Positions 8,898 through 22,900 are shown, numbered from the stretch's first letter. The stretch is DNA of 64,000 nt from Pseudomonas sp. CC6-YY-74 (GCF_002025205.1 NZ_CP019947.1:2084001-2148000); one strand, 5' to 3'. The notes: a model not told the origin generated them from the letters alone. A program made the numbers and translations.

Positions 8898-10583
8898 TTA
8901 GTTCTGCTTTTCCATTTGTGCACGGAGCAGATCACCAATGGTGGTCGGACCAGAAGCATCAACTTCCTGCTTGCGCATTTCCTTGATGGCTTCTTTCTCG
9001 TCTTCAACGTCTTTCGACTTGACCGACAAGCTGATTACACGGCTCTTGCGGTCGACGCTGATGATCTTGGCTTCTACTTCTTCGCCTTCTTTCAGCACGT
9101 TGCGCGCATCTTCAACGCGGTCACGGCTGATTTCGGAGGCTTTCAGCGTAGCTTCGATGCCATCGGCCAGAGTGATGATGGCGCCCTTGGCGTCAACTTC
9201 TTTAACGATACCGCGCACGATGGTGCCTTTATCGTTAACAGCAACGTAGTCGGAGAATGGATCTTCTTCCAGCTGCTTGATGCCGAGGGAAATGCGCTCA
9301 CGCTCCGGATCAACCGAGAGGATAACGGTTTCCAGCTCGTCGCCCTTCTTGAAGCGGCGTACAGCTTCTTCGCCGACTTCGTTCCAGGAGATGTCGGACA
9401 GGTGAACGAGGCCGTCGATGCCGCCATCCAGACCAATGAAGATACCGAAATCGGTGATCGACTTGATGGTGCCGGAGATCTTGTCGCCCTTGTTGAACTG
9501 ACCGGAGAAATCTTCCCACGGGTTAGTTTTGCACTGCTTGATACCCAGGGAGATACGACGACGCTCTTCGTCGATATCCAGAACCTGAACTTCCACTTCG
9601 TCGCCAACCTGTACGACTTTTGACGGGTGGATGTTCTTGTTGGTCCAATCCATTTCGGATACGTGCACCAAGCCTTCCACGCCTTCTTCCAGCTCTGCGA
9701 AGCAGCCGTAGTCGGTCAGGTTGGTTACGCGTGCATTGACGCGGGTGCCTTCCGGGTAACGAGCCTTGATAGCAACCCATGGGTCTTCGCCCAGTTGCTT
9801 CAAGCCCAGGGAAACGCGGTTACGCTCGCGATCGTACTTCAGTACCTTGACATCGATCTCGTCGCCAACGTTGACGATCTCGGACGGGTGCTTGATACGC
9901 TTCCAGGCCATGTCAGTGATGTGCAACAGGCCATCGACACCACCCAGATCGACGAATGCGCCGTAATCCGTGAGGTTTTTAACGATACCCTTGACTTGCT
10001 GACCTTCCTGCAGGGATTCCAGCAGAGCTTCGCGCTCGGCGCTGTTCTCGGCTTCCAGCACGCTGCGGCGGGAAACGACAACGTTGTTGCGCTTCTGGTC
10101 CAGCTTGATGACTTTGAATTCGAGCTCTTTGCCTTCCAGGTGAGTGGTATCACGCACCGGACGGACATCGACCAAGGAACCTGGGAGGAACGCACGGATG
10201 CCGTTAACGTCGACAGTGAAGCCGCCTTTAACCTTACCGTTGATAACGCCCTTGACCACTTCCTCAGCGGCGAAAGCTGCTTCCAGAACAATCCAGCACT
10301 CTGCACGCTTGGCTTTTTCGCGGGACAGCTTGGTTTCACCAAAGCCATCTTCAACCGCGTCCAGCGCAACGTGAACTTCGTCACCGACTTTGATGGTCAG
10401 CTCGCCAGCGTCGTTGTGGAACTGCTCCAGCGGGATGAGGCCTTCCGACTTCAAACCAGCGTGAACGGTTACCCAACCAGCTTGGTAATCGATATCGACG
10501 ATGATAGCGGTGATGATTGAGCCAGCCTGAAGATTCAGGGTTTTTAGGCTTTCTTCAAATAGTTCAGCAAAGCTTTCGCTCAT
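8898..10583 (-). CDS. rpsA: 30S ribosomal protein S1
   Basis: S1 brings structured mRNAs to the 30S subunit and is essential in gamma-proteobacteria. The 561-residue chain contains six S1 (OB-fold) repeats. The later, RNA-binding ones show the repeated pattern KG.I..(I/L)TD(Y/F)G.F..L..G.(D/E)GL(V/L)H (for example [20 protein letters not shown] and [20 protein letters not shown]). I start it at ATG 10583 ([16 protein letters not shown]), preceded by AGGAATTAAA. A longer frame upstream has an S1-unlike extension. It follows cmk by about 150 bases as usual. ihfB, normally next, is absent. Confidence 0.97.
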   Translation of the reverse strand: MSESFAELFEESLKTLNLQAGSIITAIIVDIDYQAGWVTVHAGLKSEGLIPLEQFHNDAGELTIKVGDEVHVALDAVEDGFGETKLSREKAKRAECWIVLEAAFAAEEVVKGVINGKVKGGFTVDVNGIRAFLPGSLVDVRPVRDTTHLEGKELEFKVIKLDQKRNNVVVSRRSVLEAENSAEREALLESLQEGQQVKGIVKNLTDYGAFVDLGGVDGLLHITDMAWKRIKHPSEIVNVGDEIDVKVLKYDRERNRVSLGLKQLGEDPWVAIKARYPEGTRVNARVTNLTDYGCFAELEEGVEGLVHVSEMDWTNKNIHPSKVVQVGDEVEVQVLDIDEERRRISLGIKQCKTNPWEDFSGQFNKGDKISGTIKSITDFGIFIGLDGGIDGLVHLSDISWNEVGEEAVRRFKKGDELETVILSVDPERERISLGIKQLEEDPFSDYVAVNDKGTIVRGIVKEVDAKGAIITLADGIEATLKASEISRDRVEDARNVLKEGEEVEAKIISVDRKSRVISLSVKSKDVEDEKEAIKEMRKQEVDASGPTTIGDLLRAQMEKQN

Positions 10584-10734
10584 TTTAATTCCTGTAGATT
10601 TAGGGCAGGGGATCCGCCCAAACCACATTCCAGACAATGTGGGTACGTTCATATAAAAGAAGGCACACGGGACTAGGACTGGTCTCCCGCACGCTTCTTA
10701 GTGAGCTGATCAGCTTAAGCAGCTGAGGCTCTTG

Positions 10735-11424
10735 TCATCCGACAAGATCGCGGTTGGCGACCTCGTGCAGAATTAGTTCCAGCACTTGCTCGATCGAGAG
10801 TTCGGTGGAATCCAGCAATATTGCATCGTCCGCCGCTTTGAGCGGAGCCACTGCACGCTGGGTATCGCGCTCATCACGCGCCCGTATCTCGTCGAGAAGA
10901 CTCGCGAGATTAACATCATCGCCCTTAGCCTTCAACTGCAAGTAACGTCGCCGGGCACGTTCTTCGGCACTGGCGGTCAGAAAAATCTTCAACGGCGCGC
11001 CGGGAAACACCACGGTGCCCATATCGCGACCATCAGCGACCAAGCCGGGCATTTCTTGAAATGCCCGCTGACGCTGCAGCAAGGCCTCGCGCACGGCGGG
11101 CAATGCCGCCACTTGCGAGGCCCCGGCACCAATTCCTTCATTGCGGATGGCGTCGGTGACCTCCTCGCCTTCGAGAATGATCCGTTGCCCCTGCCCCTCT
11201 ACTCCGGCAATGAATTGCACATCCAGATGCGCAGCCAACACCTTCATTGCCTCTTCATTGGTCAGATCGACACCATGATTGCGCGCGGCAAACGCCAGCA
11301 AGCGATACAGGGCGCCGGAATCCAGCAGATTCCAGCCCAATTTCTGCGCCAACAAGCCGGCGATCGTGCCCTTGCCCGAGCCGCTTGGTCCATCGATAGC
11401 GACTATCGGCGCTAGAGCCATCAT
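10735..11424 (-). CDS. cmk: Cytidylate kinase
   Basis: Phosphorylates CMP and dCMP to the diphosphates using ATP, in the cytosol. It has 229 residues, the normal length. The P-loop is [17 protein letters not shown] near the N-terminus. The nucleotide-binding and lid regions show [21 protein letters not shown] and [14 protein letters not shown], as in other Cmk proteins. The ATG at 11424 overlaps the tyrA-aroA stop (ATGA), so it is translationally coupled to the aromatic genes upstream. A second ATG directly follows (11421). The leader to rpsA begins downstream. Confidence 0.97.
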   Translation of the reverse strand: MMALAPIVAIDGPSGSGKGTIAGLLAQKLGWNLLDSGALYRLLAFAARNHGVDLTNEEAMKVLAAHLDVQFIAGVEGQGQRIILEGEEVTDAIRNEGIGAGASQVAALPAVREALLQRQRAFQEMPGLVADGRDMGTVVFPGAPLKIFLTASAEERARRRYLQLKAKGDDVNLASLLDEIRARDERDTQRAVAPLKAADDAILLDSTELSIEQVLELILHEVANRDLVG

Positions 11425-13691
11425 GACCTGACCTCCTCAACGACACGGAGACCGACCTGCGCCGCCAGGGCCAGGAAGTTCGGGAACGAGGTCGCAACGT
11501 TGGCACAATCATGAATATGGATCGGTGCAGTAGCGCGCAGCGATGCCACACTGAAGGCCATGGCGATACGGTGATCGCCATGACTCCAGACCTCGCCACC
11601 GCCCATGCTGCCGCCGCCAGTGGCGACCCCATCGATAATAATGCCGTCAGGCGTCGGCTCGACCTTGACCCCCAGTGCCAGCAGGCCATCGGCCATGACC
11701 TGGATACGGTCGGATTCCTTGACTCGCAACTCCTCGGCACCGCGCAGCACGGTGCGCCCTTCGGCACACGCAGCCGCCACGAACAGCACGGGGAATTCGT
11801 CGATGGCCAGCGGCACCAGATGCTCAGGAATATCGATGCCATGCAGCTTGGCGCTACGCACGCGAATGTCCGCCACCGGCTCGCCACCGACTTCACGCTG
11901 ATTCTCCAGGCTGATATCGCCACCCATCAATTTGAGGATGTCGATCACTCCGGTACGGGTCGGGTTGATACCGACATGCTCGAGCAGCAGCTCGGAGTCT
12001 TCGGCAATACTACCGGCCACCAGGAAGAAGGCGGCCGAAGAAATATCCGCCGGCACTTCGATATAGGTCGCCGTCAATTTGTGGCCAGACTCGACGCTGG
12101 CCGTACGGCCGTCGACCGCCACCGGATAGCCGAAGCCGCGCAACATGCGTTCAGTATGGTCGCGGGTCGGTGCCGGCTCGGTGACCGAGGTCTGCCCCGC
12201 CGCATACAAACCAGCCAACAACAGGCAGGATTTGACTTGGGCGCTGGCCACCGGCATTTCGTAGTGCATGCCGCTCAGGCGCTGGCCGCCGCGAATGGTC
12301 AAGGGCGGCCGCCCTTCGGGACCGGTCTCGATCACCGCGCCCATCTCACGCAGCGGCCGGGCCACCCGGTTCATCGGCCGCTTAGACAACGAGGCATCAC
12401 CAGTCAGGGTACTGTCGAACGACTGCCCGGCCAGCAAGCCGGAGAGCAGGCGCATGGAAGTGCCCGAGTTACCCAGATAGAGCGGCCCGGGTGGCGCCTG
12501 CAAACCATGCAGACCAACGCCATGAATGGTCACCCGACCATGGTGCGGGCCTTCGATCACCACCCCCATATCGCGGAAGGCCTGCAGGGTTGCCAGGGCA
12601 TCTTCACCCTCGAGGAAGCCTTCGACTTCGGTGGTGCCCTCGGCCAGCGAACCGAGCATGATCGAGCGGTGCGAAATGGATTTGTCGCCCGGAACGCGAA
12701 TTCGCCCAGACAGTTTGCCACCGGGGTTAGCCAGAAAAATCAGATCATTCGAGTGCATAGCGTCCACATAGGCCCGTCGGGCTAGAATTTTGCTGAAATG
12801 TTCGCGGGCCACACGAGCGCGGGTAAACACGCCCAGCAATTGATGCCCATCCCCAGCGTCGACCGCATCGCGCAAGGCGTCGAGGTCGCCGCGAAATAGA
12901 TCCAGGGTATGCAGCACGGCCTCGCGATTGGCGAGAAAGATATCGTGCCACATCACCGGGTCGCTGCCGGCAATCCGCGTGAAGTCGCGAAAGCCGCCAG
13001 CGGCGTAACGGAAGATTTCCAGATTCTCGCTGCGCTTGGCCAGCGAATCGACCAAGCCAAAGGCCAACAGATGCGGCAAATGGCTGGTGGCGGCGAGCAC
13101 CTGATCATGGTGCTCGACCTGCATATGTTCGACATCCGCGCCCAACTCGCGCCAGATCCGGTCGACCAACTGCAGCGCCTGCGGATCGGTTTGCTCCAGT
13201 GGCGTCAAAATCACCTTATGCCGACGGAACAGCTCGGCATTGGCTGCCTCCACGCCACTTTGCTCGGAACCGGCAATCGGGTGGCCCGGCACGAAGCGCG
13301 CAGGCATCTCGCCGAAGGCCAGACGCGCGGCGCGCACCACATTGCCTTTGGCGCTGCCGACATCGGTGAGCACGGCATCGCCCAGATCGAGTTTGGCCAG
13401 CTCCAGCAGCAGTTTCTCCATAGCCAGGATCGGTACCGCTAACTGGATCATCTCGGCGCCCTGACAGGCGGCAGCCAACTGCTCTTCGCAGCGGTCGACC
13501 ACCCCCAACTCGACGGCTAGGCGACACGACTGCGGATCGAGATCGACCCCCACCACTTCCCGGCACAGGCCGCGCTCACGCAAACCCTTGGCGAACGAGC
13601 CACCGATCAGGCCGAGACCGACCACCACCAGGCGGCCGATCATAGGCTGGCTGGATTGCACCTTGGTTACGGCGGTCTTCGATTCGCTCAC
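11421..13691 (-). CDS. aroA: Bifunctional prephenate dehydrogenase / EPSP synthase (TyrA-AroA fusion)
   Basis: A 756-residue fusion, the organisation known from Pseudomonas. Residues of about 20-300 are cyclohexadienyl/prephenate dehydrogenase with the dinucleotide motif [10 protein letters not shown] and [11 protein letters not shown]. Residues of about 310-756 are 3-phosphoshikimate 1-carboxyvinyltransferase, with [36 protein letters not shown] and the C-terminal KESDRI. It joins tyrosine synthesis to the shikimate pathway. I use GTG 13691, which overlaps the hisC stop (GTGA); the open frame further upstream is out-of-frame hisC. An internal ATG at 13643 (MIGRLVVVG) is an alternative start. 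Coupled to hisC before it and cmk after it. Confidence 0.95.
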   Translation of the reverse strand: MSESKTAVTKVQSSQPMIGRLVVVGLGLIGGSFAKGLRERGLCREVVGVDLDPQSCRLAVELGVVDRCEEQLAAACQGAEMIQLAVPILAMEKLLLELAKLDLGDAVLTDVGSAKGNVVRAARLAFGEMPARFVPGHPIAGSEQSGVEAANAELFRRHKVILTPLEQTDPQALQLVDRIWRELGADVEHMQVEHHDQVLAATSHLPHLLAFGLVDSLAKRSENLEIFRYAAGGFRDFTRIAGSDPVMWHDIFLANREAVLHTLDLFRGDLDALRDAVDAGDGHQLLGVFTRARVAREHFSKILARRAYVDAMHSNDLIFLANPGGKLSGRIRVPGDKSISHRSIMLGSLAEGTTEVEGFLEGEDALATLQAFRDMGVVIEGPHHGRVTIHGVGLHGLQAPPGPLYLGNSGTSMRLLSGLLAGQSFDSTLTGDASLSKRPMNRVARPLREMGAVIETGPEGRPPLTIRGGQRLSGMHYEMPVASAQVKSCLLLAGLYAAGQTSVTEPAPTRDHTERMLRGFGYPVAVDGRTASVESGHKLTATYIEVPADISSAAFFLVAGSIAEDSELLLEHVGINPTRTGVIDILKLMGGDISLENQREVGGEPVADIRVRSAKLHGIDIPEHLVPLAIDEFPVLFVAAACAEGRTVLRGAEELRVKESDRIQVMADGLLALGVKVEPTPDGIIIDGVATGGGSMGGGEVWSHGDHRIAMAFSVASLRATAPIHIHDCANVATSFPNFLALAAQVGLRVVEEVRS

Positions 13692-14794
13692 GCGCCCAGC
13701 ACCTTGGCCAGCGCTTCGAGGAAACGGCCATTCTCTTCGGGCAAACCGATGGAGACACGCAGGTAGGTCGGCATGCCGTAATTGGCCACCGGCCGCACGA
13801 TCACGCCTTCGCGCAACAGCGCCTGATAAAGCGGCATGGACTCGCGAGCGAGATCGACGGCAATAAAATTGCCCTTGGACGGGATCCAGTCCAGCCCCAG
13901 CGCGCGGAAACCCGCTTCCAACTGCGCCATGCCGGCATCGTTGCACCGACGACTTTGCGCCAGGTACTCGGCATCATCAAACGCCGCACAGGCAGCGGCC
14001 AAGGCCAGACTATTGACGTTGAAGGGCTGACGCACACGATTGAGCACATCGGCGATCTGCACCGAACTGATGGCGTAACCGACGCGCAACGCCGCCAGAC
14101 CATAGGCCTTGGAGAAGGTGCGCGAGACCAGCAGATTCTCGTGCCTGGCCAGATAGTCGAGGCCATCCGGCAGATCAAAGCCTTCGGCGTACTCGATGTA
14201 GGCTTCGTCGAGCACCACCAGTACATTTTCCGGCACACGGCCGAGGAAATCGCTCAACGCCTGCGGACCGAACCAGGTACCGGTCGGGTTGTTCGGGTTG
14301 GCGATAAACACCACCCGGGTATTAGTGTCGATGGCGGCCAGCATGGCCTCCAGATCGTGACCATGGTCTTTCGCGGGCACCACCTTGCCTTGCGCACCAA
14401 CCGCCTGAGTGGCGATCGGGTAGACGGCGAAGGCATGCTCGCTGAACACCGCATTCAGACCGGGCGCCAGATAGGCACGCGCCACCAGCTCGAGAATATC
14501 GTTGGAGCCGTTACCCAAGGTGACCTGACTGGGCTGAACGCCGCAGCGCTGAGCCAGCAGGCTTTTCAGGGCGAACCCATTGCCATCGGGGTAACGGGTC
14601 AACTCGGCCAGCTCGTCACGAATCGCCTGCAAGGCTTTCGGACTGGGACCCAGCGGATTTTCGTTGCTGGCCAGCTTGACGATGGTGGCTGGATCCAGAT
14701 CCAGCTCGCGGGCCAACTCATCTACCGGTTTGCCCGGCACATAGGGCGACAGCTTCTGCACCCCTGGCTGGGCCAGGGCAAGGAAATCGGTCAT
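13688..14794 (-). CDS. hisC: Histidinol-phosphate / aromatic aminotransferase
   Basis: PLP-dependent class I/II aminotransferase, 368 residues. The PLP lysine is in SRTFSKAYGLAALRVGY. Other family motifs are SNENPLGPSPKAL, NPNNPTGTWF and DEAYIEYA. Its place between pheA and tyrA-aroA suggests it makes phenylalanine/tyrosine precursors (an aromatic-directed HisC paralogue) as well as or instead of histidine; specificity cannot be read from the sequence. The ATG at 14794 follows a 90-base gap after pheA that contains an inverted repeat. The stop overlaps the tyrA-aroA GTG. Confidence 0.94.
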   Translation of the reverse strand: MTDFLALAQPGVQKLSPYVPGKPVDELARELDLDPATIVKLASNENPLGPSPKALQAIRDELAELTRYPDGNGFALKSLLAQRCGVQPSQVTLGNGSNDILELVARAYLAPGLNAVFSEHAFAVYPIATQAVGAQGKVVPAKDHGHDLEAMLAAIDTNTRVVFIANPNNPTGTWFGPQALSDFLGRVPENVLVVLDEAYIEYAEGFDLPDGLDYLARHENLLVSRTFSKAYGLAALRVGYAISSVQIADVLNRVRQPFNVNSLALAAACAAFDDAEYLAQSRRCNDAGMAQLEAGFRALGLDWIPSKGNFIAVDLARESMPLYQALLREGVIVRPVANYGMPTYLRVSIGLPEENGRFLEALAKVLGA

Positions 14795-14799
14795 ACATA

Positions 14800-14864
14800 A
14801 GCCTCAAGCTTCAAGCGGCAAGCTGCAAGACAAAGCCGGGCGAATCCGCTGCTGGCTTGAGGCT
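14800..14864 (-). repeat. Inverted repeat between pheA and hisC
   Basis: AGCCTCAAGC at 14800-14809 pairs with GCTTGAGGCT at 14855-14864, and the intervening DNA is built of AGCTTGCCGCTT-like units on the minus strand. Similar text occurs upstream of yciK (24390-24416) and near 21317-21356. This looks like dispersed intergenic repeat material of the kind common in Pseudomonas. It may modulate read-through inside the operon. Confidence 0.5.
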
Positions 14865-14882
14865 TGAGCGTGCGGCTGCTAT

Positions 14883-15989
14883 TTAAAGTACCGCCTTCGG
14901 ATACGATCCTAATACCTTCAGCGCCACGGCTTCCTGATTGATCTTCTCCAGCACGTCCTTGATCAGCGGATCGCGGTGATGGCCGACGAAGTCGATGAAG
15001 AACACATAGGTCCACTTGCCACTGCGCGAAGGGCGGGTTTCGATACGGGTCAGGTCGATACCATTGTTATGGAACGGCACCAGCAGCTCATGCAGGGCGC
15101 CCGGCTTGTTGCGCATGGAGACGATGACCGAGGTCTTGTCATCGCCGGTCGGCGGCACTTCCTGGCTACCGATGATCAAGAAACGCGTGGAGTTATCCGG
15201 GCGATCTTCGATCTTTTCGGCCAGCTTGGTCAGACCATACAGGCTGGCCGCCATATCGCCGGCGATCGCCGCACTGTTCCACTCGCCCTTGACCCGCTTG
15301 GCCGCCTCGGCATTGCTCGACACCGCCACCCGCTCGACATTCGGGTAATGCGCATCCAGCCACTTGCGGCACTGGGCCAGGGACTGGGCATGCGAGTAGA
15401 TGCGGGAGATCTTGTCGACCTTGGTGGTTTCGCCGACCAGCAGATGATGGTGGATGCGCAGCTCGACTTCGCCGCAGATCACCATGTCGTGTTCGAGGAA
15501 GCTGTCCAGGGTGTGATTGATCGCGCCTTCGGTAGAGTTCTCCACCGGCACTACGCCGAAGTTCACCCCGCCCGCAGCCACTTCGCGAAACACTTCGTCG
15601 ATCGCCGCCATGGGCACGCTGATCACCGCGTGACCGAAATGCTTCATCGCCGCGGCCTGGGAGAAGGTGCCTTCCGGGCCGAGATAGGCGACTTTCAGCG
15701 GGTTCTCCAGCGCCAGGCAAGAGGACATGATCTCGCGAAACAGCCGCGCCATTTCCTCATTGCCCAGCGGCCCCTGATTGCGCTCCATGATGCGTTTGAG
15801 CACCTGGGCCTCACGCTCCGGACGGTAGAACACCGGCTTCTCGCCTTCCGGCAACGCCAGCATCTTGACCCGCGCCACATCTTCGGCGCAGCGCGCGCGA
15901 TCGCTGATCAGCTCGAGAATTCTTTCGTCGAGATTATCGATGCGCAGGCGCAGGGCTTGCAGTTCTTGCTCGGAGACTACATCCGTCAT
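14883..15989 (-). CDS. pheA: Chorismate mutase / prephenate dehydratase (P-protein)
   Basis: A 368-residue bifunctional enzyme that converts chorismate to prephenate and then phenylpyruvate. Residues of about 1-95 form the AroQ mutase helix bundle (LRLRIDNLDERILELISDRA). About 97-275 is the dehydratase (YLGPEGTFSQAAA, VPVENSTEGAINHT, the NSTRFLII active-site text). About 285-362 is an ACT domain (PGALHELLVPF, IETRPSRSGKW) that senses phenylalanine. The start ATG overlaps the serC stop (TGATG), so the two are coupled. The ACT domain implies allosteric feedback; no attenuator is visible upstream. Confidence 0.97.
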   Translation of the reverse strand: MTDVVSEQELQALRLRIDNLDERILELISDRARCAEDVARVKMLALPEGEKPVFYRPEREAQVLKRIMERNQGPLGNEEMARLFREIMSSCLALENPLKVAYLGPEGTFSQAAAMKHFGHAVISVPMAAIDEVFREVAAGGVNFGVVPVENSTEGAINHTLDSFLEHDMVICGEVELRIHHHLLVGETTKVDKISRIYSHAQSLAQCRKWLDAHYPNVERVAVSSNAEAAKRVKGEWNSAAIAGDMAASLYGLTKLAEKIEDRPDNSTRFLIIGSQEVPPTGDDKTSVIVSMRNKPGALHELLVPFHNNGIDLTRIETRPSRSGKWTYVFFIDFVGHHRDPLIKDVLEKINQEAVALKVLGSYPKAVL

Positions 15990-17080
15990 CAGCCGTGTTC
16001 CTTCTCGAATTGCGCCATATAAGCCACCAACGCCTCAACGGCATCCAGACCCACGGCGTTATAGATGGAAGCACGCATGCCGCCGACCGAACGGTGCCCC
16101 TTCAGATTGAGCAGGTTGCGGGCCTCGGCACCGGCGAGGAACGGCTTGTCCAGACGATCATCCGCCAGGCGGAAGGGCACGTTCATCCAAGAGCGGGCAT
16201 TGAGCGCAATCGGGTTGCTATACAGCTCGCTGCTGTCGATGGCGCCATAAAGCAGTTCTTTCTTGGCGCGGTTGCGTTGCTCCATGGCCTCGACCCCGCC
16301 CTGCTCCTTGAGCCACTCGAACACCAGGCCGGAGAGGTACCAGGAGAAGGTCGCCGGGGTGTTGTACATCGAGCCGTTATCGGCGGCGACCTTGTAGTTG
16401 AGCATGGTCGGGCAGACGCTACGCGCACGGCCGAGCAGGTCTTCACGGACTATGCTGACGACCAGGCCGCTGGGGCCGATATTCTTCTGCGCGCCGGCAT
16501 AGATCAGGCCAAATCTCGACACATCGATAGGTCGCGAGAGGATGTCCGAGGACATATCCGCTACCAACGGCACGTCGCCGACGTCAGGGATCCAGTCGAA
16601 CTGCAGACCGCCAATGGTTTCGTTGCTGGCGTAGTGCAGGTAAGCGGCGTCTTTCGACAGCGCCCACTCGTTCTGCCCAGGAATCGCGAAGTAGTCGTAA
16701 GACTTGGCGCTGGCGGCGACGTTGATATTGCCGTAGCGACGGGCCTCCTCAATGCTCTTCTTCGACCAGATACCGGTATCGATATAGTCAGCGACACCGT
16801 CTTCCGGCAGCAGGTTGAGCGGAATCTCCGCGAACTGCTGACTGGCACCGCCCTGCAGGAACAGCACTTTATAGTCGGAGGGGATGACGAGCAGGTCGCG
16901 CAGATCCTGCTCGGCCTTTGCCGCAATGGCCATGTACTCGTCACTGCGGTGGCTCATTTCCATCACGGACAGGCCTTTACCCTGCCAATCGAGGAGCTCC
17001 GCCTGGACGCGTTGCAGAACAGCTTCAGGAAGCGCGGCCGGGCCGGCGCAGAAATTATAGGCTCGCTTGCTCACATCCAC
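15989..17080 (-). CDS. serC: Phosphoserine aminotransferase
   Basis: Second step of serine synthesis (3-phosphohydroxypyruvate to phosphoserine); also used for pyridoxal phosphate synthesis. It has 363 residues, starting MDVSKRAYNFCAGPAALP. The PLP-lysine region is YAGAQKNIGPSGL and the C-terminal signature is GHRSVGGMRASIYNA. It lies 89 bases downstream of gyrA and overlaps pheA, the gyrA-serC-pheA-hisC-tyrA/aroA-cmk-rpsA order of Pseudomonas. Confidence 0.97.
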   Translation of the reverse strand: MDVSKRAYNFCAGPAALPEAVLQRVQAELLDWQGKGLSVMEMSHRSDEYMAIAAKAEQDLRDLLVIPSDYKVLFLQGGASQQFAEIPLNLLPEDGVADYIDTGIWSKKSIEEARRYGNINVAASAKSYDYFAIPGQNEWALSKDAAYLHYASNETIGGLQFDWIPDVGDVPLVADMSSDILSRPIDVSRFGLIYAGAQKNIGPSGLVVSIVREDLLGRARSVCPTMLNYKVAADNGSMYNTPATFSWYLSGLVFEWLKEQGGVEAMEQRNRAKKELLYGAIDSSELYSNPIALNARSWMNVPFRLADDRLDKPFLAGAEARNLLNLKGHRSVGGMRASIYNAVGLDAVEALVAYMAQFEKEHG

Positions 17081-17096
17081 TCTCGCTCAAATGTTG

Positions 17097-17124
17097 GACG
17101 ACTGACCACTGCCGGTCAGCCGTC
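17097..17124 (-). terminator. Hairpin between gyrA and serC
   Basis: Stem GACGACTGACC/GGTCAGCCGTC with one G-T pair and a 6-nt loop, in the 89-base gap. There is no T-run, so it may only reduce read-through from gyrA or act as an mRNA-processing structure. Confidence 0.4.
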
Positions 17125-17169
17125 GAATCCAACGCCGCAAGGCGCGAGGTCAAGCCTCGCCCATGCAGA

Positions 17170-19884
<2,715 letters not shown>

Positions 19885-19913
19885 GAGTAGCCTGGTTCCT
19901 TTTTCTGGTGATT

Positions 19914-19944
19914 CTTCGCCTCGTTCATCCCGAACGAGGCGAAG
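19914..19944 (-). promoter_or_regulatory. Perfect hairpin in the gyrA leader
   Basis: A 13-bp perfect stem (CTTCGCCTCGTTC and its complement) with a 5-nt loop, ending about 30 bases before the gyrA ATG. It is followed on the minus strand by an A-rich, purine-rich segment that includes the ribosome-binding site. No T-run follows. It may be an mRNA-stability or regulatory element, or mark the end of upstream transcripts from mtnA. Confidence 0.5.
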
Positions 19945-20128
19945 CGTGCCGCGCGGCTCTAGGCCAGCAGCGACTCACGACAAATCAATGAGTTATGCCA
20001 TGTATCTGCGCAGTTAAGGCGACCGTTGCCAGCGCCCCTGAAAACGGCCGGATATTACCACAATCAGCGCCCCGCACCTATCCCCAACCAGCCGCCGCAG
20101 CAACGCCCACCTAGCGACTATGACCAGC

Positions 20129-21205
20129 TCAATGCAAACGCTTGCGGCACATCAGCCTGGTCATTTTTGCCGCATCCGGCCGTTCGACCACACCCTTCTC
20201 GGTGACGATGAAGTCGATCAGGTCGGCCGGCGTCACATCGAACACCGGATTGAGCGCATCCACTCCCGCCGCCACTCGCTGGCCATTGAGTTCCAGTAAC
20301 TCGCTGGCATCACGCTCCTCGAGAGGAATATCGTCACCACTCTCCAGCGCCATGTCGATGGTCGAACTCGGCGCCACCACCATGAAGCGCACGCCATGGT
20401 GCATGGCATTGACCGCCAGCTGGTAAGTGCCGATCTTGTTCGCCACATCGCCATTGGCGGCAATCCGGTCGGCACCGACGATGACCCAGGTGATACCGCG
20501 AGTCTTCATCAGGTGCGCGGCGGCCGAATCGACATTCAGACTGACCGGGATGCCTTCGCCGGCCAACTCCCAGGCAGTCAGGCGCGAGCCTTGCAACCAA
20601 GGACGGGTTTCGTCGACATAGACGCGCTCGACCAATCCCTCCAGATAAGCTGCGCGAATCACCCCCAGCGCCGTGCCGAAGCCACCAGTGGCCAGGGCAC
20701 CGGCATTACAGTGAGTCAACAGGTTCTGCTGATTGCCCTGATGCTTGCGAATCAGGTCGACACCGATCTGGGCCATGGTCAAGTTGGCTTCGCGATCGCT
20801 CTGATGAATACCCAGCGCTTCGCTCTCCAGCAGCGCAACCGGATCGTCACCTTCCTTAATACGCGCCATGCGCTCGCGCATTCGATTGAGCGCCCAGAAC
20901 AGATTGACGGCGGTCGGCCGCGAGTCAGCCAGCACTTGAAAATCCGCCTCCAGGGCCACGCGCCAGTCGCCCCCCTCGGCCACCCGCGCGCGCGCGCCGA
21001 GCACCACGCCATAGGCCGCACTGATACCGATGGCCGGCGCCCCACGCACTACCATCAGGCGAATCGCCTCGGCTACGGCCACTGCCGAATGACAAGCATG
21101 CCAGGTTTCCTCGAACGGCAATACACGTTGATCGAGCAGATGCAGAGCGCCATCACGCCAATCAATGGCTTGAACCTTCTCTGCCGCTAGCAATTGCTCG
21201 CGCAT
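20129..21205 (-). CDS. mtnA: Methylthioribose-1-phosphate isomerase
   Basis: Converts methylthioribose-1-phosphate to methylthioribulose-1-phosphate in methionine salvage. It has 358 residues. Family motifs are [29 protein letters not shown] (catalytic Cys) and [19 protein letters not shown] (catalytic Asp). I place the start at ATG 21205 ([16 protein letters not shown]), preceded by GAGGTGTGTA; the longer frame adds sequence unlike the family. It is divergent from the MTA/SAH deaminase gene, its partner in the same pathway, and upstream of gyrA on the same strand. Confidence 0.95.
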   Translation of the reverse strand: MREQLLAAEKVQAIDWRDGALHLLDQRVLPFEETWHACHSAVAVAEAIRLMVVRGAPAIGISAAYGVVLGARARVAEGGDWRVALEADFQVLADSRPTAVNLFWALNRMRERMARIKEGDDPVALLESEALGIHQSDREANLTMAQIGVDLIRKHQGNQQNLLTHCNAGALATGGFGTALGVIRAAYLEGLVERVYVDETRPWLQGSRLTAWELAGEGIPVSLNVDSAAAHLMKTRGITWVIVGADRIAANGDVANKIGTYQLAVNAMHHGVRFMVVAPSSTIDMALESGDDIPLEERDASELLELNGQRVAAGVDALNPVFDVTPADLIDFIVTEKGVVERPDAAKMTRLMCRKRLH

Positions 21206-21414
21206 TACACACCTCGCCCCGAAAAGCCGATCATTATACCCAGAGAAGCAGCCGCAAGCTGCACGCGTCAGCCGCGACACCAGCACCCGACGCTCGTCGA
21301 GCTTTTGCACATTCACTTACAGCTTGAATCCCATGGCTTATAGCTGCGCAGCTTCAAGCGCACGCCGTTCCCCTATAAACTCAGCCTCTCAGATACTCAC
21401 AGGAAGCCCCAGGC

Positions 21415-22734
21415 ATGCCCGAAGCCCCTCTCGACCTCCTCCTACTCCCAACCTGGCTGGTGCCGGTCGAGCCTGCCGGAGTGGTGTTGCACGAGCATGG
21501 CCTGGGCATCCGCGACGGCCGCATCGCCCTGATCGCGCCGCGCGCCGAAGCGCTCAAGCACCAGGCACTGGAAGTCCGTGAACTGCCCGGCCGACTGCTG
21601 ACACCAGGACTGGTCAATGCCCATGGCCATGCTGCCATGAGCCTGTTTCGCGGCATGGCCGATGAACTGCCGCTGAGCAACTGGCTGGAACAGCACATCT
21701 GGCCAGCCGAGGCCAAGTGGGTTGATGAGCATTTCGTCCTGGATGGCACCGAGCTGGCCATCGCCGAACAACTCAAGGGCGGCATCACCTGCTTCTCGGA
21801 CATGTACTTCTTTCCCGAAGTGGCCAGCGAGATCGTGCACAAGAGCGGCATTCGCGCCCAGATAACCATTCCGGTACTGGATTTCCCCATTCCCGGCGCC
21901 CGCGATGCCGACGAAGCGTTGCGCAAAGGGCTGGCGCTGTTCGACGACCTCAAGCAGCACCCGCGCCTGAGCGTTGCCTTCGGCCCGCACGCCCCCTATA
22001 CGGTGAGCGACGACAAGCTGGAGAACATCCGCATACTCGCCGAGGAACTGGATGCCGGCATCCATATGCATGTGCATGAAACCGCCTTCGAGGTGCAGCA
22101 GAGCCTGCATCTATATGGCGAGCGTCCGCTGGCGCGATTGGCGCGACTCGGCCTGCTCGGCCCGCGCTTCCAGGCCGTGCACATGACCCAGATCGACGAC
22201 GACGATCTGGCCCTGCTGGTGGCCAGCAACAGCAGCGTGATCCATTGCCCGGAGTCCAATCTCAAGCTGGCCTGCGGCTTCTGTCCGGTAGAAAAGCTCT
22301 GGCAGGCCGGGATCAATGTGGCCATCGGCACCGACGGGGCCGCCAGCAACAACGACCTGGATCTGCTTGGCGAAACCCGCACGGCCGCCTTGCTGGCCAA
22401 AGCCGTCGCCGGCTCAGCCAGCGCCCTGGACGCACATCGAGCGTTGCGCATGGCCACCCTCAATGGTGCACGCGCCCTCGGCCTGGATGACCAGATCGGC
22501 TCGCTGGAGCTGGGCAAAGCCGCCGACCTGGTGGTATTCAACCTGTCCGGCCTGGCCCAGCAGCCGATCTACGACCCGGTTTCGCAACTGATCTATACCA
22601 GCAACCGCGACTGCGTCGAAGATGTCTGGGTCGGCGGCAAGCACCTGCTCGACAGCGGCCGACTGACTCGCCTGGACGAACAGCGGATCATCGCCAACGC
22701 CCGCGCCTGGGGAGCGAAGATCGCCGCCAAGTGA
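21415..22734 (+). CDS. TRZ/ATZ-family amidohydrolase, probable methylthioadenosine/SAH deaminase
   Basis: A 439-residue metal-dependent hydrolase that probably deaminates 5'-methylthioadenosine (and perhaps S-adenosylhomocysteine) to the inosine derivative. Metal ligands are visible as [21 protein letters not shown] and [10 protein letters not shown]. Pseudomonas recycles methylthioadenosine through deamination, and the divergent mtnA supports this role over other amidohydrolase substrates. The start ATG at 21415 gives the full N-terminal beta-sandwich ([13 protein letters not shown]). ubiG follows on the same strand after a 166-base gap. Confidence 0.85.
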   Translation: MPEAPLDLLLLPTWLVPVEPAGVVLHEHGLGIRDGRIALIAPRAEALKHQALEVRELPGRLLTPGLVNAHGHAAMSLFRGMADELPLSNWLEQHIWPAEAKWVDEHFVLDGTELAIAEQLKGGITCFSDMYFFPEVASEIVHKSGIRAQITIPVLDFPIPGARDADEALRKGLALFDDLKQHPRLSVAFGPHAPYTVSDDKLENIRILAEELDAGIHMHVHETAFEVQQSLHLYGERPLARLARLGLLGPRFQAVHMTQIDDDDLALLVASNSSVIHCPESNLKLACGFCPVEKLWQAGINVAIGTDGAASNNDLDLLGETRTAALLAKAVAGSASALDAHRALRMATLNGARALGLDDQIGSLELGKAADLVVFNLSGLAQQPIYDPVSQLIYTSNRDCVEDVWVGGKHLLDSGRLTRLDEQRIIANARAWGAKIAAK

Positions 22735-22900
22735 TAGAGCCCATGCATGACTGGCTATCGCCAGCAGGCTGGCGCCTACAGGCTGCGACAAACTGACATA
22801 TATCGGGCGATCAATAGACGCCCACTCCAGACTACGAAACTGGCAACATGGATACATTCAGCCCAGGCTTGCCATTTTGCCGCTTCACCCAGGAATATTT

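Noticed and set aside
9627..10520. A 297-codon plus-strand frame opposite rpsA
   Set aside because: Antisense to a certain gene; its sequence is the mirror of rpsA codon usage and shows no domain.
11511..12785. A 424-codon plus-strand frame opposite aroA
   Set aside because: Antisense shadow of the EPSP synthase region; no recognisable motif or ribosome-binding site.
20779..21045. An 88-codon minus-strand frame within mtnA
   Set aside because: Overlaps mtnA in another frame; Trp/Arg-rich composition is typical of shifted reading of GC-rich genes.
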